Of a DNA stretch of 64,000 nt, positions 21,325-33,615 are shown one piece after another; the stretch's first letter is position 1; each line of letters opens with the position of its first letter. Both the position numbers and the translations under genes were made by a program. Location of the stretch: NCBI GenBank assembly GCA_002077065.1, contig NAJO01000012.1:930001-994000 (forward strand). Reading direction: 5' to 3'. The notes under the pieces are model-generated. The model worked only from the letters and a program-made list of their open reading frames with translations. It had not been told where the DNA came from and ran no database searches. The DNA is from Cryoendolithus antarcticus (lineage: Eukaryota; Ascomycota; Dothideomycetes; Cladosporiales; Cladosporiaceae).

Positions 21325-22216
21325 CTAATTCGCTGTAGCGCCGCCATCAGCCGTCCATGCAGCGCCATTGATGATCGAGGCAGCGTCGGAACAGAGGTAC
21401 AACACCAATGCCGATACTTTCGCAGTATCGACTTGCAAATCAGCTTTCTCCGGAACTACTAGGTAGTCAGTCGCATTTTCCCAGCTATCGCGGCTTGACC
21501 CATCCGACAACTTACAAGTAATACGCATGGCACCCATGCCTTCCATGTTCACGCCTTGGGCAAGCGAGTTTGCGATGTTGGTCGCCATGCCACCTGGCAA
21601 AATGGCGTTGCACCGAATGCCTTTCGACGCGTAAAAGAAGCCAGTGTTCTTGGTCAGGCCAAGCAGACCATGTTTGCTGGCAGTATATGCCGCGCCTGCA
21701 AAACATCAGCTAAGTCATCTTGTGGCCATCTCGAAGGCAATTCCTACCGCAGGTGAAGCCTCGAAACGACGCGATCGACCCGATGTTTACGATAGCTCCC
21801 TTCTTTTCTTCGCTCAAGAACTCGTTGACGGCGGCCTTGCAGACGAGTGCAGGTACAGTCAGATTCAATGCAATCACGGCATCCCAGATCGCCTTGTCCA
21901 TAGCACCGACCGGGTCAAATCTATCGATTCTTCCAGCATTGTTGACGACAAAGTCGATGGACTTGAAGGCTTTCTTTGCCTCAGCGAAGAGCTCGTCGAT
22001 GCTGCCGTCTTTCGTGATGTCCAATTTGAGCACGAGCGTACGGTCCGGGTACGCCGACGAGACCTTCTCCTTGAAGTCAGAGATCAGGTTGTCGTTGATG
22101 TCGCAGGTGATCACGTTTGTACCGGCTTCGAGGAACGCCTCTGCAATGGCACGCCCAAGTCCGCCACAGCCACCCGTTACTATCGCTGTCTTCTGCGCGA
22201 ATTCGGAGGGCGCCAT
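21325..22216 (-). CDS. Short-chain dehydrogenase/reductase (classical SDR)
   Basis: Three exons: 22216-21748, 21695-21516 and 21458-21325, giving 260 aa. Motifs are TGGCGGLG at residues 14-21, an acidic residue after the second strand (CDIND, suggesting NAD preference), NNAG near 93, a catalytic Ser in IVNIGSIAS and YTASK just after the first intron. The C-terminal strand INGAAWTADGG is typical. It is most like classical SDRs of the 3-oxoacyl-ACP-reductase/3-hydroxybutyrate-dehydrogenase type. The second intron (57 bp) is a multiple of three, so a retained version would also stay open; the spliced form fits the family better. Substrate unknown. Confidence 0.9.
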
Positions 22217-22870
22217 GGTATTGTCGTGAAGAAAGTAAGAGATGCAGGACCTTTGTGAGATGGAAAATGCTCTGGTGGTACGTTCAAATCACACCGTGTT
22301 GACACTCTGCCTGAAGCAGGCTATCATTTACAATGCATCGAGTCAAGAGCCTCAGCTGAGTCGAATATGTGCTAGCAAGTGGCCAATGCATTGAGCAACA
22401 ACTTACGATACCTTCGCGGATGTATGGTCATCCGAGGCTACCCTTGGAAGGATGCACAGCGCGCCAACATCTGGTAGGACGTTGATCGTACCACTTCAAG
22501 GAAGATGACTTGGTTGGCAGTAAGACGGCAAGCCGCCAGTTTGCTCATCGGTGCCTGGCCTAACATTGCAAAGTAGCATGCGAAAGCGGGCTCAAATTGT
22601 ACTCGATTGATCTTCGAAGATGGACAGCACTGGCCGCTGACATCAAGTGCCCCGCAGTTGACGCCTCCACGCGACCTGCATGCACTCTCAGTAGCGCGCA
22701 GCAGGCAGCTGCAGCTCTGTCGGGAGATCGCGCAGGACGCGAGGCGCAGCCCGTCATGGTAGCCTGGAATCATGAACCTCAGCCCTTAGACGATCATGCC
22801 TAGCATAGTGATCGAAGTTGCTCTGATGAGTTGTTGAATTGTTGAGACATCTCCTCCATACACCACCATA
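22217..22870. promoter_or_regulatory. Divergent upstream region of the SDR and the AAA ATPase gene
   Basis: A 654-bp region separates two divergent ATGs. It is presumed to contain both promoters and leaders. I recognised no specific binding site, and no gene is seen in it. Confidence 0.45.
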
Positions 22871-24349
22871 ATGACGCTCGGCTCCAGACCAGCTCCGCCA
22901 GCTCATAACCACACCTCCCGCGCCTACTTCGAGCATGCCACTGCTCCTCGCATCAATACCGACGCCGTGCTGGTTACTTCCCTCCGCGCTGAATACCCTA
23001 ACTTACACCTCACGGTCGTCCCTCACACAAGCATCGACCTCTTCGGCTATGCTCGCGCTGGCAACGCTGGTCTGGCTGCCATCGACAGCGACAAAGATCG
23101 CTTGACATGGCGGCGCTTCATTCCACCTGCGACTCGCCTCGAGGGCGATACTGGTGATCTGGGCACGGAACTCAAATTCGGCAAATTCCTTCTCGATTGG
23201 CACAACACAGAATACATCGTACACATCGCCGACTGTAGAGACGGCAGTTCTGCATACCCGAGCCTTGTGAACCAGTACGTCCTCTCGCCTTCTGTCGCTA
23301 CCACGAACGCACTGCTTCTTGAGGCAGGAAAGTGGACCTCCACCCTCCACGCCGAGATCTGGGTGTTCGATGGCGGCTACTGGCAGAAGTCTCGTGAGCT
23401 CTACGAGTCTATCGTGAAGGCAAGTTGGGATGATGTGATTCTCGATCCTGCCATGAAGAAGTCACTTCAAGCAGATGTCGATATCTTCTTCGCCTCGCGA
23501 GAGACCTACGCAAAGCTTAAAGTCCCCTGGAAGCGAGGCATCATCTACTATGGACCACCCGGCAATGGCAAGACAATCAGCGTCAAGGCGACCATGAACT
23601 TGCTTTACAAGCGGTCTCCGCCAATCCCGACACTCTATGTGCGCTCGCTATCCAGCTTCGCAGGTCCAGAGTACAGCATCAAGCAGATCTTTGGTCTCGC
23701 ACGCCGTACAGCACCCTGTTACCTCGTTTTCGAGGATCTAGACTCGCTCGTCACCCCGTTCGTACGGTCGTATTTCCTCAACGAAGTCGACGGGATTCGC
23801 AAGAACGAAGGCATACTCATGCTCGGCTCCACGAACCATCTTGATCTGCTGGACCCAGGTATCGCGAAGCGACCGAGCAGGTTCGACAGGAAATATCTCT
23901 TCAATAACCCCAATGCAGACGAAAGGGAACAGTATGCGAAGTTCTGGCAGAAAAAGCTCGCGGATAACAAGGATGTGGTCTTCCCGGACAGACTGTGTCC
24001 GGCCATTGCAGGCATCACAAAGGACTTTTCCTTCGCCTACATTCAAGAGGCCATGGTCGCCTCGTTGCTTGCTCTTGCGAGGGAAAGTGACGAGATGAAC
24101 GAGGAGTGGTACTGCCTGAGATGCATGGAGAACTTTGCAACGAGTAAACGAGCTGCGCACGAGACTGGATGTGCGAAAGGAAGGGAAACGAGCTGGGACG
24201 TCAGTATGTGGATCATTGCTATACAGAGAGTCGAAGACGGCGACAAGGAGCTAGAGAAGCTGGCGCTGTGGAGACAGATTCGGAGGCAAGTGCGGATACT
24301 AAGAGAGGAGCTGGACGCCGGCAACGGCGAGACTGCTGAGATTAGGTGA
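22871..24349 (+). CDS. AAA-family ATPase with an embedded C2HC finger-like motif
   Basis: A 492-aa intronless gene. The N-terminal domain (1-190) is not one I recognise. The AAA core has Walker A GPPGNGKT near residue 228, Walker B YLVFEDLD near 283, a sensor-1 segment LGSTNH and an arginine-finger-like RPSRFDRK. The order and the preceding helix (WDDVILDPAMKKSLQ) are like BCS1-type and related fungal AAA proteins, but there is no N-terminal membrane segment, so a mitochondrial inner-membrane role is not supported. Near residues 414-434 a Cys/His cluster (C-x2-C-x11-H-x4-C) is inserted after the AAA lid. The catalytic Glu and Lys are intact, so it should hydrolyse ATP; the client is unknown. 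Confidence 0.88.
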   Translation: MTLGSRPAPPAHNHTSRAYFEHATAPRINTDAVLVTSLRAEYPNLHLTVVPHTSIDLFGYARAGNAGLAAIDSDKDRLTWRRFIPPATRLEGDTGDLGTELKFGKFLLDWHNTEYIVHIADCRDGSSAYPSLVNQYVLSPSVATTNALLLEAGKWTSTLHAEIWVFDGGYWQKSRELYESIVKASWDDVILDPAMKKSLQADVDIFFASRETYAKLKVPWKRGIIYYGPPGNGKTISVKATMNLLYKRSPPIPTLYVRSLSSFAGPEYSIKQIFGLARRTAPCYLVFEDLDSLVTPFVRSYFLNEVDGIRKNEGILMLGSTNHLDLLDPGIAKRPSRFDRKYLFNNPNADEREQYAKFWQKKLADNKDVVFPDRLCPAIAGITKDFSFAYIQEAMVASLLALARESDEMNEEWYCLRCMENFATSKRAAHETGCAKGRETSWDVSMWIIAIQRVEDGDKELEKLALWRQIRRQVRILREELDAGNGETAEIR

Positions 24350-25036
24350 CACGCCCATGAGTAACAGGCGTGATCTCAAGTCATTCTTGGACACTCGGGT
24401 GACATCTCGGTGGCAGCAGAGGCGACCAGTCGTTAGCGGACTCGTCACAAGCGCTGTACGTCATTCGAGGAGGTACGCAAGGAGATTTCCTACAAGTACC
24501 CGGGAGCCGTACTGCCCTTGAGAACAAACTGGAGCGGATGGCGAGAGCTGGTCATTGTGACCACGGCGGCGGAGATGTCGACCCATTGCAGCTCGGCGCA
24601 AAATGATGATACATGTAATGAGCAACGATCAGACACAAAGAACTTGAACGTTAAGATGTATGGCATCTACTGACAACGCTACGCTTCGTGTACCGATCCA
24701 AGAGATCAGTGCTAATCCAATCCGCCCAGTGTGCTCGCATGTAAGAAACCCGCTTGTCTGCAAGAACGCTCACAGAACGCTCACAAGCCCATTATGAAAC
24801 CCTCCCCGAACGCCATGCTTCGAACGCTTTTCGCAAGACTTTCCGCTGCGCAAATTCCATTCCGATAACCCCAGACACTGCCGTCCACCCATGATCATGT
24901 GATGTCTCGTCCCTTCCGACCGTACTTTTCGATCCTTCACAATTGCCTTGTGAAATCAGTCATCATGTGACCAGATGTGGTGCATTTTATGCTCATTGAG
25001 CCTGACTTTGCCTGCCATGCATGCCTTCGCACGAGT
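24350..25036. other. Intergenic between convergent genes
   Basis: This lies between the AAA ATPase and the leucine-rich-repeat gene 3' ends. No ORF or RNA gene is recognised. Confidence 0.5.
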
Positions 25037-27361
25037 CTATGTGCTCAGCGGCTCTCGGTGCCCCGGCGTTTGTTGCATCATGACCTCGCCTTCCAGTTGA
25101 TCCCGTTCCTTCCTCCTGGGTGCCGGCGTGGGCGTAGCAAACGTGCTCTCTTCCCCCGACCTGTGTTCTGGACTGTCATGAGATCTTATTTGCGTCGATG
25201 GTGCCGTGAAGTACGCCTGATGTGGCGTGACTGGTGCTTCGTCACTAGGCGGTACATCCAGTGAATGTCTCGGATCGGGTGTAGCATGTCTCATCTTCGC
25301 TGGACTAGATTCTTCTCTCGTAAGCTCCACGATCCGCCGACGAGGAGCCTTCGTGCGGCGAGGAGAGGCGCCGTGAATGTCCATGTCGCTGACCGCTCTG
25401 CGGTGAGTGGGGAGGCGGGTTCTTGGGGCAGGTTCTGGTGCCGAAGGCAGTTCTGGATCTATCAGCTCCGACGCAGGCTGTGCGAATGCCTCCTCGGGAG
25501 AGTGAGCATCTGCCCCAGCATCCAATGGAGGCGAAAGTACCTGCTCCGCTGGAGGACGATCGATCAAAAGTTTACGTTCCGAAGATGTCGGCGGCACCAT
25601 GTCTATGGTCACATCGCCCAGCTTTCCCGGCGATCCTCGGAAGACGTTGAAGATCGTGACGCGGTAGTTGCTCCTGTGTGTCCATGTGAAGGGGTTCTTG
25701 GCCACATACACATCCGTCACTCGCGGAGTGCCTGTCAGTCTGGCCAGCTCCGTCGGGTCCTTCAGCCGATTGTCCCTGAGGTCAACCCTCTCCAGCCCCT
25801 TCATCCTCTCGATGCCAGCCAGCGAAGCCAGACGATTGCTGCGCAAGTTAAGCACTGCGACGTTCGAGAGGTCGATATGGGAGAGATTATTGAGTGAGTC
25901 TATCATGCAGTTGCTGAGATTCAGCGCACGAAGGTGGGTAAGCGATGATAGGTCAGGAATCTCTGTGAAGAGGTTGCCGGAAATATCAAGAGACTGTAAA
26001 GTTTCTGCTACAGGTGCCACGCTGGATGGTGTGATCGCTGTAAGACCGTTTTCGGCAAGGCTGAGATGTCGGAGGAATTGCCATTTGGAGGCGAGCATCT
26101 GGTCGATGGCACCTCCTGTGCTGTCTCGAGGACTTGGCGTATGAAGTGTAGAGTCTGAGCTGCTGCCAGACGATCGTCGAAGTCGATCACGAAGCAACAG
26201 GCTGCTTTGTTGTGAGCGGGGTCTCGATGTCAGAGGTCTGCCAGGAGAGGGACTGCGCTGCCGAGTCTTAGGCCTGTTGGCCTTCTCTTCAAAGGAGTAC
26301 GAGCCTTGTCTCGAGGCCGTGACGCTGCGAGTGCTCTCTGCAGCAGAGTCATGTCTCGACTCGGGCGCCGCGAAAGGCGTCGAGAAAGACCGCCCAAGCT
26401 GCGACGTCCTAGTGCGTGGGCTCATGTTCGACCATGCAGACCCTGGCGTGGACATGTTGCTCGATGCTGGCACTTTCGGCGACCTCCGTTTACGGCCGTT
26501 CATGTCGTCAAGAATGACACTCATCAACACATCAAGAGGGTCATCAACTTTCGCTCTTCGCAAGGTCAGACTACGCAACTGCTCAGCCAGTCTATCCCAG
26601 CCGAAGAACTGTCTGTAGTCAATATCCACGATCTCCAGTGCACCCAGATTCTTGAACACCACTCCAAGCGGCACTGCCGTATCGAAGGGGAACTCCTCGA
26701 AACCCGAAATTAGTCGTGCGCGATGATCAGGCGACAGACGTAGAGCCGGTAGCTTTGTGAAGCACGAGTATAGATACTTCACATCTTCGTGGTATTGCAT
26801 CTGTTTTCTCTCCACCGCGGACGCACTGTTCGACAGCGCTGACCACAACGATGACACATTCGAGAGAGCGCTTCGAACACTCGACACAGAGCTCAACGAG
26901 TGGGTGTCATCGCTCGGCTGCCTATGCCGCGAGCTCGGTGCCCTCCCCAGGAACGACACATAGCTACTCGGAGGTGCGTTCGCGTGTATGCTCTCTAGCC
27001 GCACATTCAGCGGTCCTATGTCAACGTCCAACGACTCGTTGAACTTCGACAGCAGGTAGTACAGGTGGTGAGGCGTGAGGGTAAGCTTTGCAGGCTTCAC
27101 GGGTGTGGAGAAGGACAGATAGCTCCGCGATTTTGACACAGCATCGGAAAGCGTGATTGACGACGCGCCTGCCGTGGCCTGTCCATTCTTGTTCTTCTGC
27201 TGCTGTGCGTGGGCATTCGCTAGCGCTCGCTCATGGGTTCGTACGAAGTAGGCAAGGTTCTGTTCAATGTATACATCAGCAATCTTCACATGCAGCCTGC
27301 ATTATACGTTTTGCCCAAGACGCACCTTCACAAATGTTCTCCCATCCTCAACAGAGTCCAT
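25037..27361 (-). CDS. Leucine-rich-repeat protein, LKB1-interacting-protein-like N-terminus
   Basis: Two exons: 27361-27326 (12 codons) and 27259-25037, giving 752 aa. The join, ...DGRTFVK with NLAYFVRTHE, restores a smooth helical N-terminus. Residues 1-260 resemble the N-terminal region of fungal LRR proteins related to human STK11IP. A Ser-rich disordered region follows. About five leucine-rich repeats lie at about 395-545 (LRHLSLAENGL, LQSLDISGNLF, LRALNLSNC, VAVLNLRSNRL, LERVDLRDNRL), capped by a conserved KNPFTW segment. The C-terminal 200 residues are basic and disordered. It is probably a protein-interaction scaffold; partner unknown. Another coding-looking frame lies just upstream, so the true N-terminus may be longer. 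Confidence 0.82.
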
Positions 27362-28613
27362 GTGGCCCTTTCGTGGGACTTTGTCACCAGTGTATCAACG
27401 CTGCATATTACAACCTCCGCCCAAAGATAGGCAGTACTTCTCGCGCTGCGGGTCCAAGACGCCAGTGTAGGCAGTCTCCAGAGTGGCCTCCAGTGTATGC
27501 AGTATCTCGAGGTTTTCTCGAGGCGGTAGAAGTGCACGAATGCCGAGTCCTGTACCACAATGACTATCAGCACCTACTCGCGGCTAACTGCTTGCTCTGC
27601 ACGATGGTGTGCTCGTGCTGACCACGTACGTACCACTTTCGCTCGCGCAAACACCCAAGTCACGTTGTCCTCAGCCGTAAACACCTGACAGCGCTTCCTC
27701 CAAGTCAGCAATCCAACACTCGATCGTCAGTCAACGCGACACTGTCTCCCCCACCACACAAAACAATCATGCAACACTCCGACCTAGCCCACTACCTCTC
27801 AATGCGATATATGCACGCGTGATAATTATCTTCTCGAGCTCTGCCACTGATTTCCACCGCGCAGCCAATAGCCTCGCTAGATCTACGCTAGCGCTTGCAG
27901 TGCTGCACGTAACCTGTAGCTGCATGCAAGTAAGGTGGGTCGTCGTGGGGTGCGAGGCCAAAGCAGACGCTGTGTGACCATACGACGCCCTACCCGGTGA
28001 CCTCGAGACAGCGCTCACCGCCTCGTTGCGGATTACACGACCGAGAATGGCGCGGCGCGGGGCATAGGAGTGTGGACGATGAACCATAATCAGAGCACGC
28101 GTCTGGTTTGTTCTCGTCACGTCAATACCACATCACCCCACCGCAAACTGGCGGGCACCATGGTCGAAGCTAATTTAGCGTTTGCCTGGCGCGGCCATAA
28201 CGCAATCACTTAATTAAACGCGAAGGTCTGAGCTTTGTGTTAGAGGGCGTGTGTGGGCGCGGCCAATCAGGCGATCATATGCTCAACATCAGCGCATGCT
28301 GTTCCATGCAATGCAATGAAGGATGTCGAGCCGGCAGGATGTCGGCGTGATGTGCGAGACATGTCGGGGAGGCGGGCTCCAACGAAGATGTCATTATGTG
28401 ACAATGAAGCGCAATGTAAGCATCGAAGTCGTGCACCGAATGAAGCGTCGTATAGGAATTCGATCCACGGTCCATCATGTTACCACGTCACGCGAAAGGC
28501 ACTCACTCGAACGGCAGCCCAAGATCTTCTTACACTACGGCGACCGACGACAAGCCTACGGCGCAACGCGCAAGATAGTGATACACCCCGTTCCACAGCC
28601 TTTTCACTTAACC
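27362..28613. other. Intergenic; contains one coding-looking frame
   Basis: About 1.25 kb between two minus-strand genes. It must contain the promoter of the LRR gene and the 3' end of Nto1. A minus-strand frame at 27583-27395 reads like protein (see findings). The rest looks non-coding. Confidence 0.45.
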
Positions 28614-31600
28614 TCACCTCCCCCATCTCTGCTTCCTCCCCTTCTTCTTCGCCGCCGCTTTCTTCTTCCCGTTTCCCTCCTTCGCGCCCTCCACAGCAGC
28701 ATCCTCCATCTCGCCAATTCCGTCAGCCTCCAGCCCGAGCAGGGTATCCTCGTCCATATCACTGAGCTGCTCACTCATGTCTCTCATCACTGCTCGGCCG
28801 GTGTACCGCTCCTCGTGGACAGTGGTGCCTATCACGTCAAAGGGCTCGAGGTACCACGCTATGCCTCCATTTGCGAACACATCTGATGGGTCGCCTGTGG
28901 AGGTGCTTGGGCGAGCATGCTGTGCATGGGAGTCCGTGGAGATGGGCGGAGACAGCGGCTCGGTCGGCTTGTGTGGAGGTTGACCGAGACTGGCTGACTG
29001 ATTGCCACCGTTGTGGGTTGATGACGCCGAGGAGCCAACCTGAGAGGTAGGCGTAGGCTTGCTGTTGGCGAAGGCAATTGTGTCGTCAGATCCAGCGAAC
29101 TTGAGGCGGATGATAGCTTCGTCCGTGCGCTCGTCAGCGTCCTGCATCTCGACGTCTTGGTCGTCGGGAGACGCACCTGCTGTTGCAGATGGGGCGTAAG
29201 GGTGGATCGTGTTCTCGTTGGCATCCGACTCGATGGAGCGAGTGATGTCCGCAGAGAACATGGCAAGAGACTCGATCTTGCGCATCGTCTCCTCGTGTTG
29301 CAGACCGCGAAGCTCGCCTTCTTTCTTGAGTGCTTCTTGAGTGAGCTCCTGGACTGCCTTGACGATGCGTTTGACCAGTTTCTTGAGCTCTTTCACGTCG
29401 CTTGGAAGAGCGTGGTGTTCTGCCGTGCCGGCTGGGACCTCATCAAGCTTGTCCTTGAAAGCTTGCAGATCTACTTCGTCAGTGCCGTCTGCGTTTTCGC
29501 CTGCATTCATTTTCGATGACAATACGCGCGAGATGTCCTTCGAAAACTCGGAGACCGAAGTATAGTAGCGCTCACGAAGGCGATGTGCAAGTACGTCTAG
29601 CCCTGGTGCGAACATCTTCGACTTCTCGTCGAGTCTAGGTGAAGTCAGTATGTAGATCTTATTGCGAAGATGACAGACAGTACTCACTTCTGCGCTCTTA
29701 ATAAGATAGGCTGCAAGAGCACCGAGATAGGTGTGTAGATGGTATCGATCTGCTCTCTCAACAGCATGACCTCCTGCAGCCTTAGCATCTCCCTCTCGCG
29801 GATCATCTGTGTCAGCTGCACCTGGTACGCCATGTCCTTCTGTAGCAATTCCCCGAACTCAATGCGGCGCACCAGCCTCGGTCGACCGATAGCTCCCATA
29901 GCAGCAAAGTTGCGCCTAGTAATCTCCATGCTTGAGAAGGTCTCGAGTTGCAGCTGCAAACGCTTGAGCAGTGCAGCACCACGACGTGCTTCCCGTTTCA
30001 GCGTCCAGTACCGACTTGCCTTCTCGACAAATTCCTTCCGTTTACGGATTGTAAAGCGCTGAAGGCTGAGCTCGACGGTGGTGTAGACAACAGCAGGCAC
30101 GACAGGAGCGCCGGATGGGAGTCGCCAGCTCTGCTTCTGCGGCGGCGAGCGCTTGCGTTTCTGGTTGGCCACCGTGATCGTGTCCTCGCCGAATCCGCCA
30201 TCTACGCTCATGCCGCCGTCTAATGGCGGTGGCGCGCCGAGCTCAACTGCTGCACTCTGGCTGTCAGCCCACTTCCGGTCTTTCATTGCGTGGCGGTACC
30301 AGCGCTTGGCCTCCACAATCGCGTTGTCAGTATCATGAGTGCGCCTCCACTCCGGCGGAACGTGCTTGTCGCAGAAAGCCTTCAGTGCGTTGGTGTCAAT
30401 ACCACCTTGATGCTGACTCTTCATCTTCAGGAAGAGCTTTGCGCGGCGTGCACACGTGACGTGGAACGCTGAGTAGCAGTTCTTGTTGCCGCACTGAATG
30501 CAAGCTCCCATTTTTTGATTGCAAATATAGCAGTTCAGCTTCCATCTGCTCTTCGGCACCTTGTCGACGTCCATAATGGGTTCCATGAAGGTGGTGTTAG
30601 CAATAGTCACTTCAGGTATCCAGATAGAGCAAAGAAGATGCGACCAGCGAAGCGTGCTGGTCTGCTTGAACGCGCCGTCCACGTTGGGACAGAATATGCA
30701 GGTAGGCGTGCCTCTGCCGATCTCTTTGCACTTGCGGCAGAACCACTGGCCTTCAGGAATGAAAGGAACGCCGTAGCACTCCTGGTGCACAGCAAGGTCG
30801 CAGCCATCACAGAATATGATCGCGTTGGCATTCTCGCAATCGCCGTCATCGCAAATCGAGCATTTGCTATCTGGCTCGTCTCCTGGCGGATGCGCGAGAT
30901 CACCATTGACGGCTGCCTGCGAGCTCGAACGCGGTCTATGCGTCTGCGCGTGGCGTGGCTGAGGTTTCGGTAGGCGCTTCTCGAGTGCGTGATACTCCTT
31001 CTCGATCTGAGTCATGGTGATCTCGAAGATGGCTGGCCTGATAGCGTCCAGACCTTCGACTTTGCGTTGATCATTGATCATCTCCAGCCACTCTTCGTCT
31101 TGCTCATCCATGTCGTACTCCACACGGCCGACAGTCGGTGCATGAGCTTGCGCATCTGCACCATCGCTTTCCAGTCGCAGGCCTACCTCGGCCTCGTCCT
31201 CAGCCTGCTGTGCTTCTGACAGTCGCACAAGGCTTTTGACCGGGAGCTCGAATCTATCACTCTCCTGGTAGCCAATATTTGACATCGTGCGGTCCACATA
31301 GTTGACCTTGTTCTCCTTCAGATCCTCCTCGAACTTGAGAAAGTGACTGAAGTGTCGAAAGCTCGGCTTAGGGAGATTGAGCCGCTCCTTCGAGCTGTGT
31401 GTTGGGAGCGGGATGATGCGATTCGGTGGGCCGAGCCCGAGGCCACTTAGCATAGAAGCCTGCTGTGAGCGAACAGGACGACCCGGCTTCCTTCGCGAAG
31501 ACGGCGAAGCAAGGCGTATTGACTGCTCCGCGTCTGCATCGTGACTGTTCGACTCCCGCGTCTCGGCATCCGCGTTGCTCGTGTCATTGTCTGCAGCCAG

Positions 31601-32107
31601 CTGCGACAATGCTACCCTCTCATCATCCCGCTGCGTCCGCCCATCTATCTCATCTGCCGAAAGCACCACCAGCCTTGCCTGTACGTCCAGATCCGGGTGG
31701 AAGTCTTCCCAGCTCCGCTCCTCACGCGGCTTGTACCCATCGCTCGCCTGACTTGCCGCCGCCGCAGAAGACGAGTTGCTATATCGTGGTCTTGGCGTGG
31801 TAGCAGGCGGCGCATATCGCTCACTCTCCCTCCGCTCTCGGCGCGGACGCGACTGGCCCCTTCCCTCCACTTCCGTGCTTAGCTTCCGCGATCTAGCTCG
31901 AGGTACAGTACGCGGTCTGTCACCGCGCTCAGTGCCAAGCTCATCGTCGTCCTCCTCCACCAAGATCCAGCGGCCCTGGCCTGGCCCGCCTGGCGTGTAT
32001 CTGCGCTTCTTCCTCGGTGGCTCAGTCGCCATCTCCGCTGAAGCCGGAAGCAGGGGGCGACCAGGCGTACGGATCGCGCGACGGGCTGAGCCGGCAGCAG
32101 AGGCCAT
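28614..32107 (-). CDS. nto1: Nto1-like PHD-finger subunit of the NuA3 histone acetyltransferase
   Basis: Two exons: 32107-29688 and 29634-28614, giving 1146 aa. The intron rejoins ...LRAQ(K) with LDEKSKMF in phase. An enhancer-of-polycomb-like region spans about 240-390 (FSHFLKFEEDL ... DEEWLEMIN). It is followed by a PHD finger at about 412-462 (CSICDDGDCEN ... CDGCDLAVHQECYG), a C2HC zinc knuckle and an extended PHD finger to about 570. This PHD-knuckle-PHD order is that of Nto1/BRPF scaffolds, which bind histone H3 and bring in the MYST acetylase Sas3. No clear bromodomain is seen. The C-terminus is disordered and ends in a Lys-rich tail. I used the ATG at 32107 because the frame upstream of it has only a GTG. 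It is divergent from the cystinosin-like gene. Confidence 0.92.
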
Positions 32108-32615
32108 GTTGTCGGTGGAAAGCGCGTTGGCGCAAGTCTGGGGTGGGAAGTCGCGAGGGGCTGAGTCCACTTCAGGGTCCGTATGTCGCACAACAAACGC
32201 GCGATCTCATGCCTTCCATTGCTTTGTCTGTTTCTTGTGCTGCTTGGAGTCTTGACACGACACGTATTCGCGCAGCATGTGCTGCCACCGACTCCGCGAC
32301 CTCGCTGTGGATGTGACACCACGAACGGGAGAGTTCCGGCCGGGTTCACCCGCTGCGGGATAGCGGCCGACATGAACCTTGGCGAAGCCCTACAGTGGAG
32401 ATATGCAGGTCCAAGTGCTTGTCTCCATCAGAGCCATGTCGTGATGTGCGAGCGTGACATACTTTTCGTCCTTCTGCGCTCGTCACGCAATGACTTCCTT
32501 CTCACAACAACAGTACCCTTGCCAGCGGTGATGAGTACGACACTCGCACTCGAAGTCCACGCTCCATCCTCACTACGGTGACACTTCCTTGCTCCAACAC
32601 GGTCGAGTGACAGTC
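32108..32615. promoter_or_regulatory. Divergent upstream region of Nto1 and the cystinosin-like gene
   Basis: A 508-bp region between two divergent ATGs. It presumably holds both promoters. No element was recognised. Confidence 0.45.
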
Positions 32616-33615
32616 ATGAACCTGTCGCCACAACATGAGGAGCTCGCTCGGACGGTCTCGCGGTGCGCACATGTCGCGCATCAATGTGTGTGAGATCTCA
32701 TGCTGAACTGTCACAGTATCTGTGGATGGCTCTACTTCACAGCCTGGAGCCTGTCCTTCTACCCTCAGCCAATCCTCAACTTCCAGCGACGATCAACTAA
32801 AGGCTTTCTGCCCGACTTCCCGCTCCTGAATCTAGTAGGGTTTTCTTGCTACACCATCTCGACCGGAGTATTTCTCTACTCGCCCACGGTACGTGGCCAG
32901 TACGCTTCCCGGCACCCTCTGAGCCCTGAACCTACAGTACGCTTCAACGACTTCGCGTTCGGAGTGCACGCTTGGATCTGGTGTGTCGTTGTGTACTCGC
33001 AATTCTGGCCGAGACTATGGGGATGGGATTATGGCAAAGGCGTCAAGCGGCATGCAGGTAGCTTGACGCTTGGTATTCTGGCTGGGTGTCTGCTTGGTGT
33101 CGCCATCACGATTGCCTTCGTTGCTAGCAGTGGCAAGGGCAGCGATCAAGGTGGCAGTGCGTGGGCGTGGCTGGATGTGGTATGTCGTTTACTAGGTCAG
33201 AGTCGTTCACGCAAGTACTGACGACCGACAGATCTACGCAATTCAATACGTCAAGCTTGTCTTGACAGTCTGGAAATACGTCCCACAAGTCATTGCCAAC
33301 TACAAACGCGAGTCGACCATGGGTTGGAGTATCATCCAGCAATTACTCGACTTCAGTGGCGGTGCACTCAGCTTACTGCAACTCCTCATCGACAGTGCGA
33401 TGCAGGCAGACTGGTCCGGCTTGACCGGAAATCCTGTCAAGCTCGGTCTGGCGAACATCAGTCTGCTCTTTGACATCATCTTTATCACCCAACACTACGT
33501 TCTGTACGGGCCTGTCGATGAGAAAGGTGTTCGTGAGGAGGTCGCGGATGCGATCGACGTGGATCATGATAGAGAACGAGAATCTTTGTTACCACATACA
33601 AATAGACCTACATGA
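32616..33615 (+). CDS. Cystinosin-family PQ-loop transporter
   Basis: Three exons: 32616-32662, 32717-33179 and 33232-33615, giving 297 aa. Seven hydrophobic helices and two PQ-loop motifs are seen: [15 protein letters not shown] near residue 25 and [16 protein letters not shown] near 183. Each Pro-Gln pair is followed by the Asn/Arg/Lys cluster that is conserved in cystinosins. The second half ends with a conserved [12 protein letters not shown] segment. Cystinosin is a proton-driven cystine exporter of the vacuole or lysosome (yeast Ers1). The first exon has only 15 codons plus 2 bases and was found by phase matching; its product reads [15 protein letters not shown], which fits the family start. 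Confidence 0.92.

Noticed and set aside
32183..32581. 132-aa plus-strand ORF in the Nto1/cystinosin interval
   Set aside because: A hydrophobic start gives it a passing likeness to a secreted protein, but it sits in the shared promoter region, lacks any motif and has no supporting splice structure.
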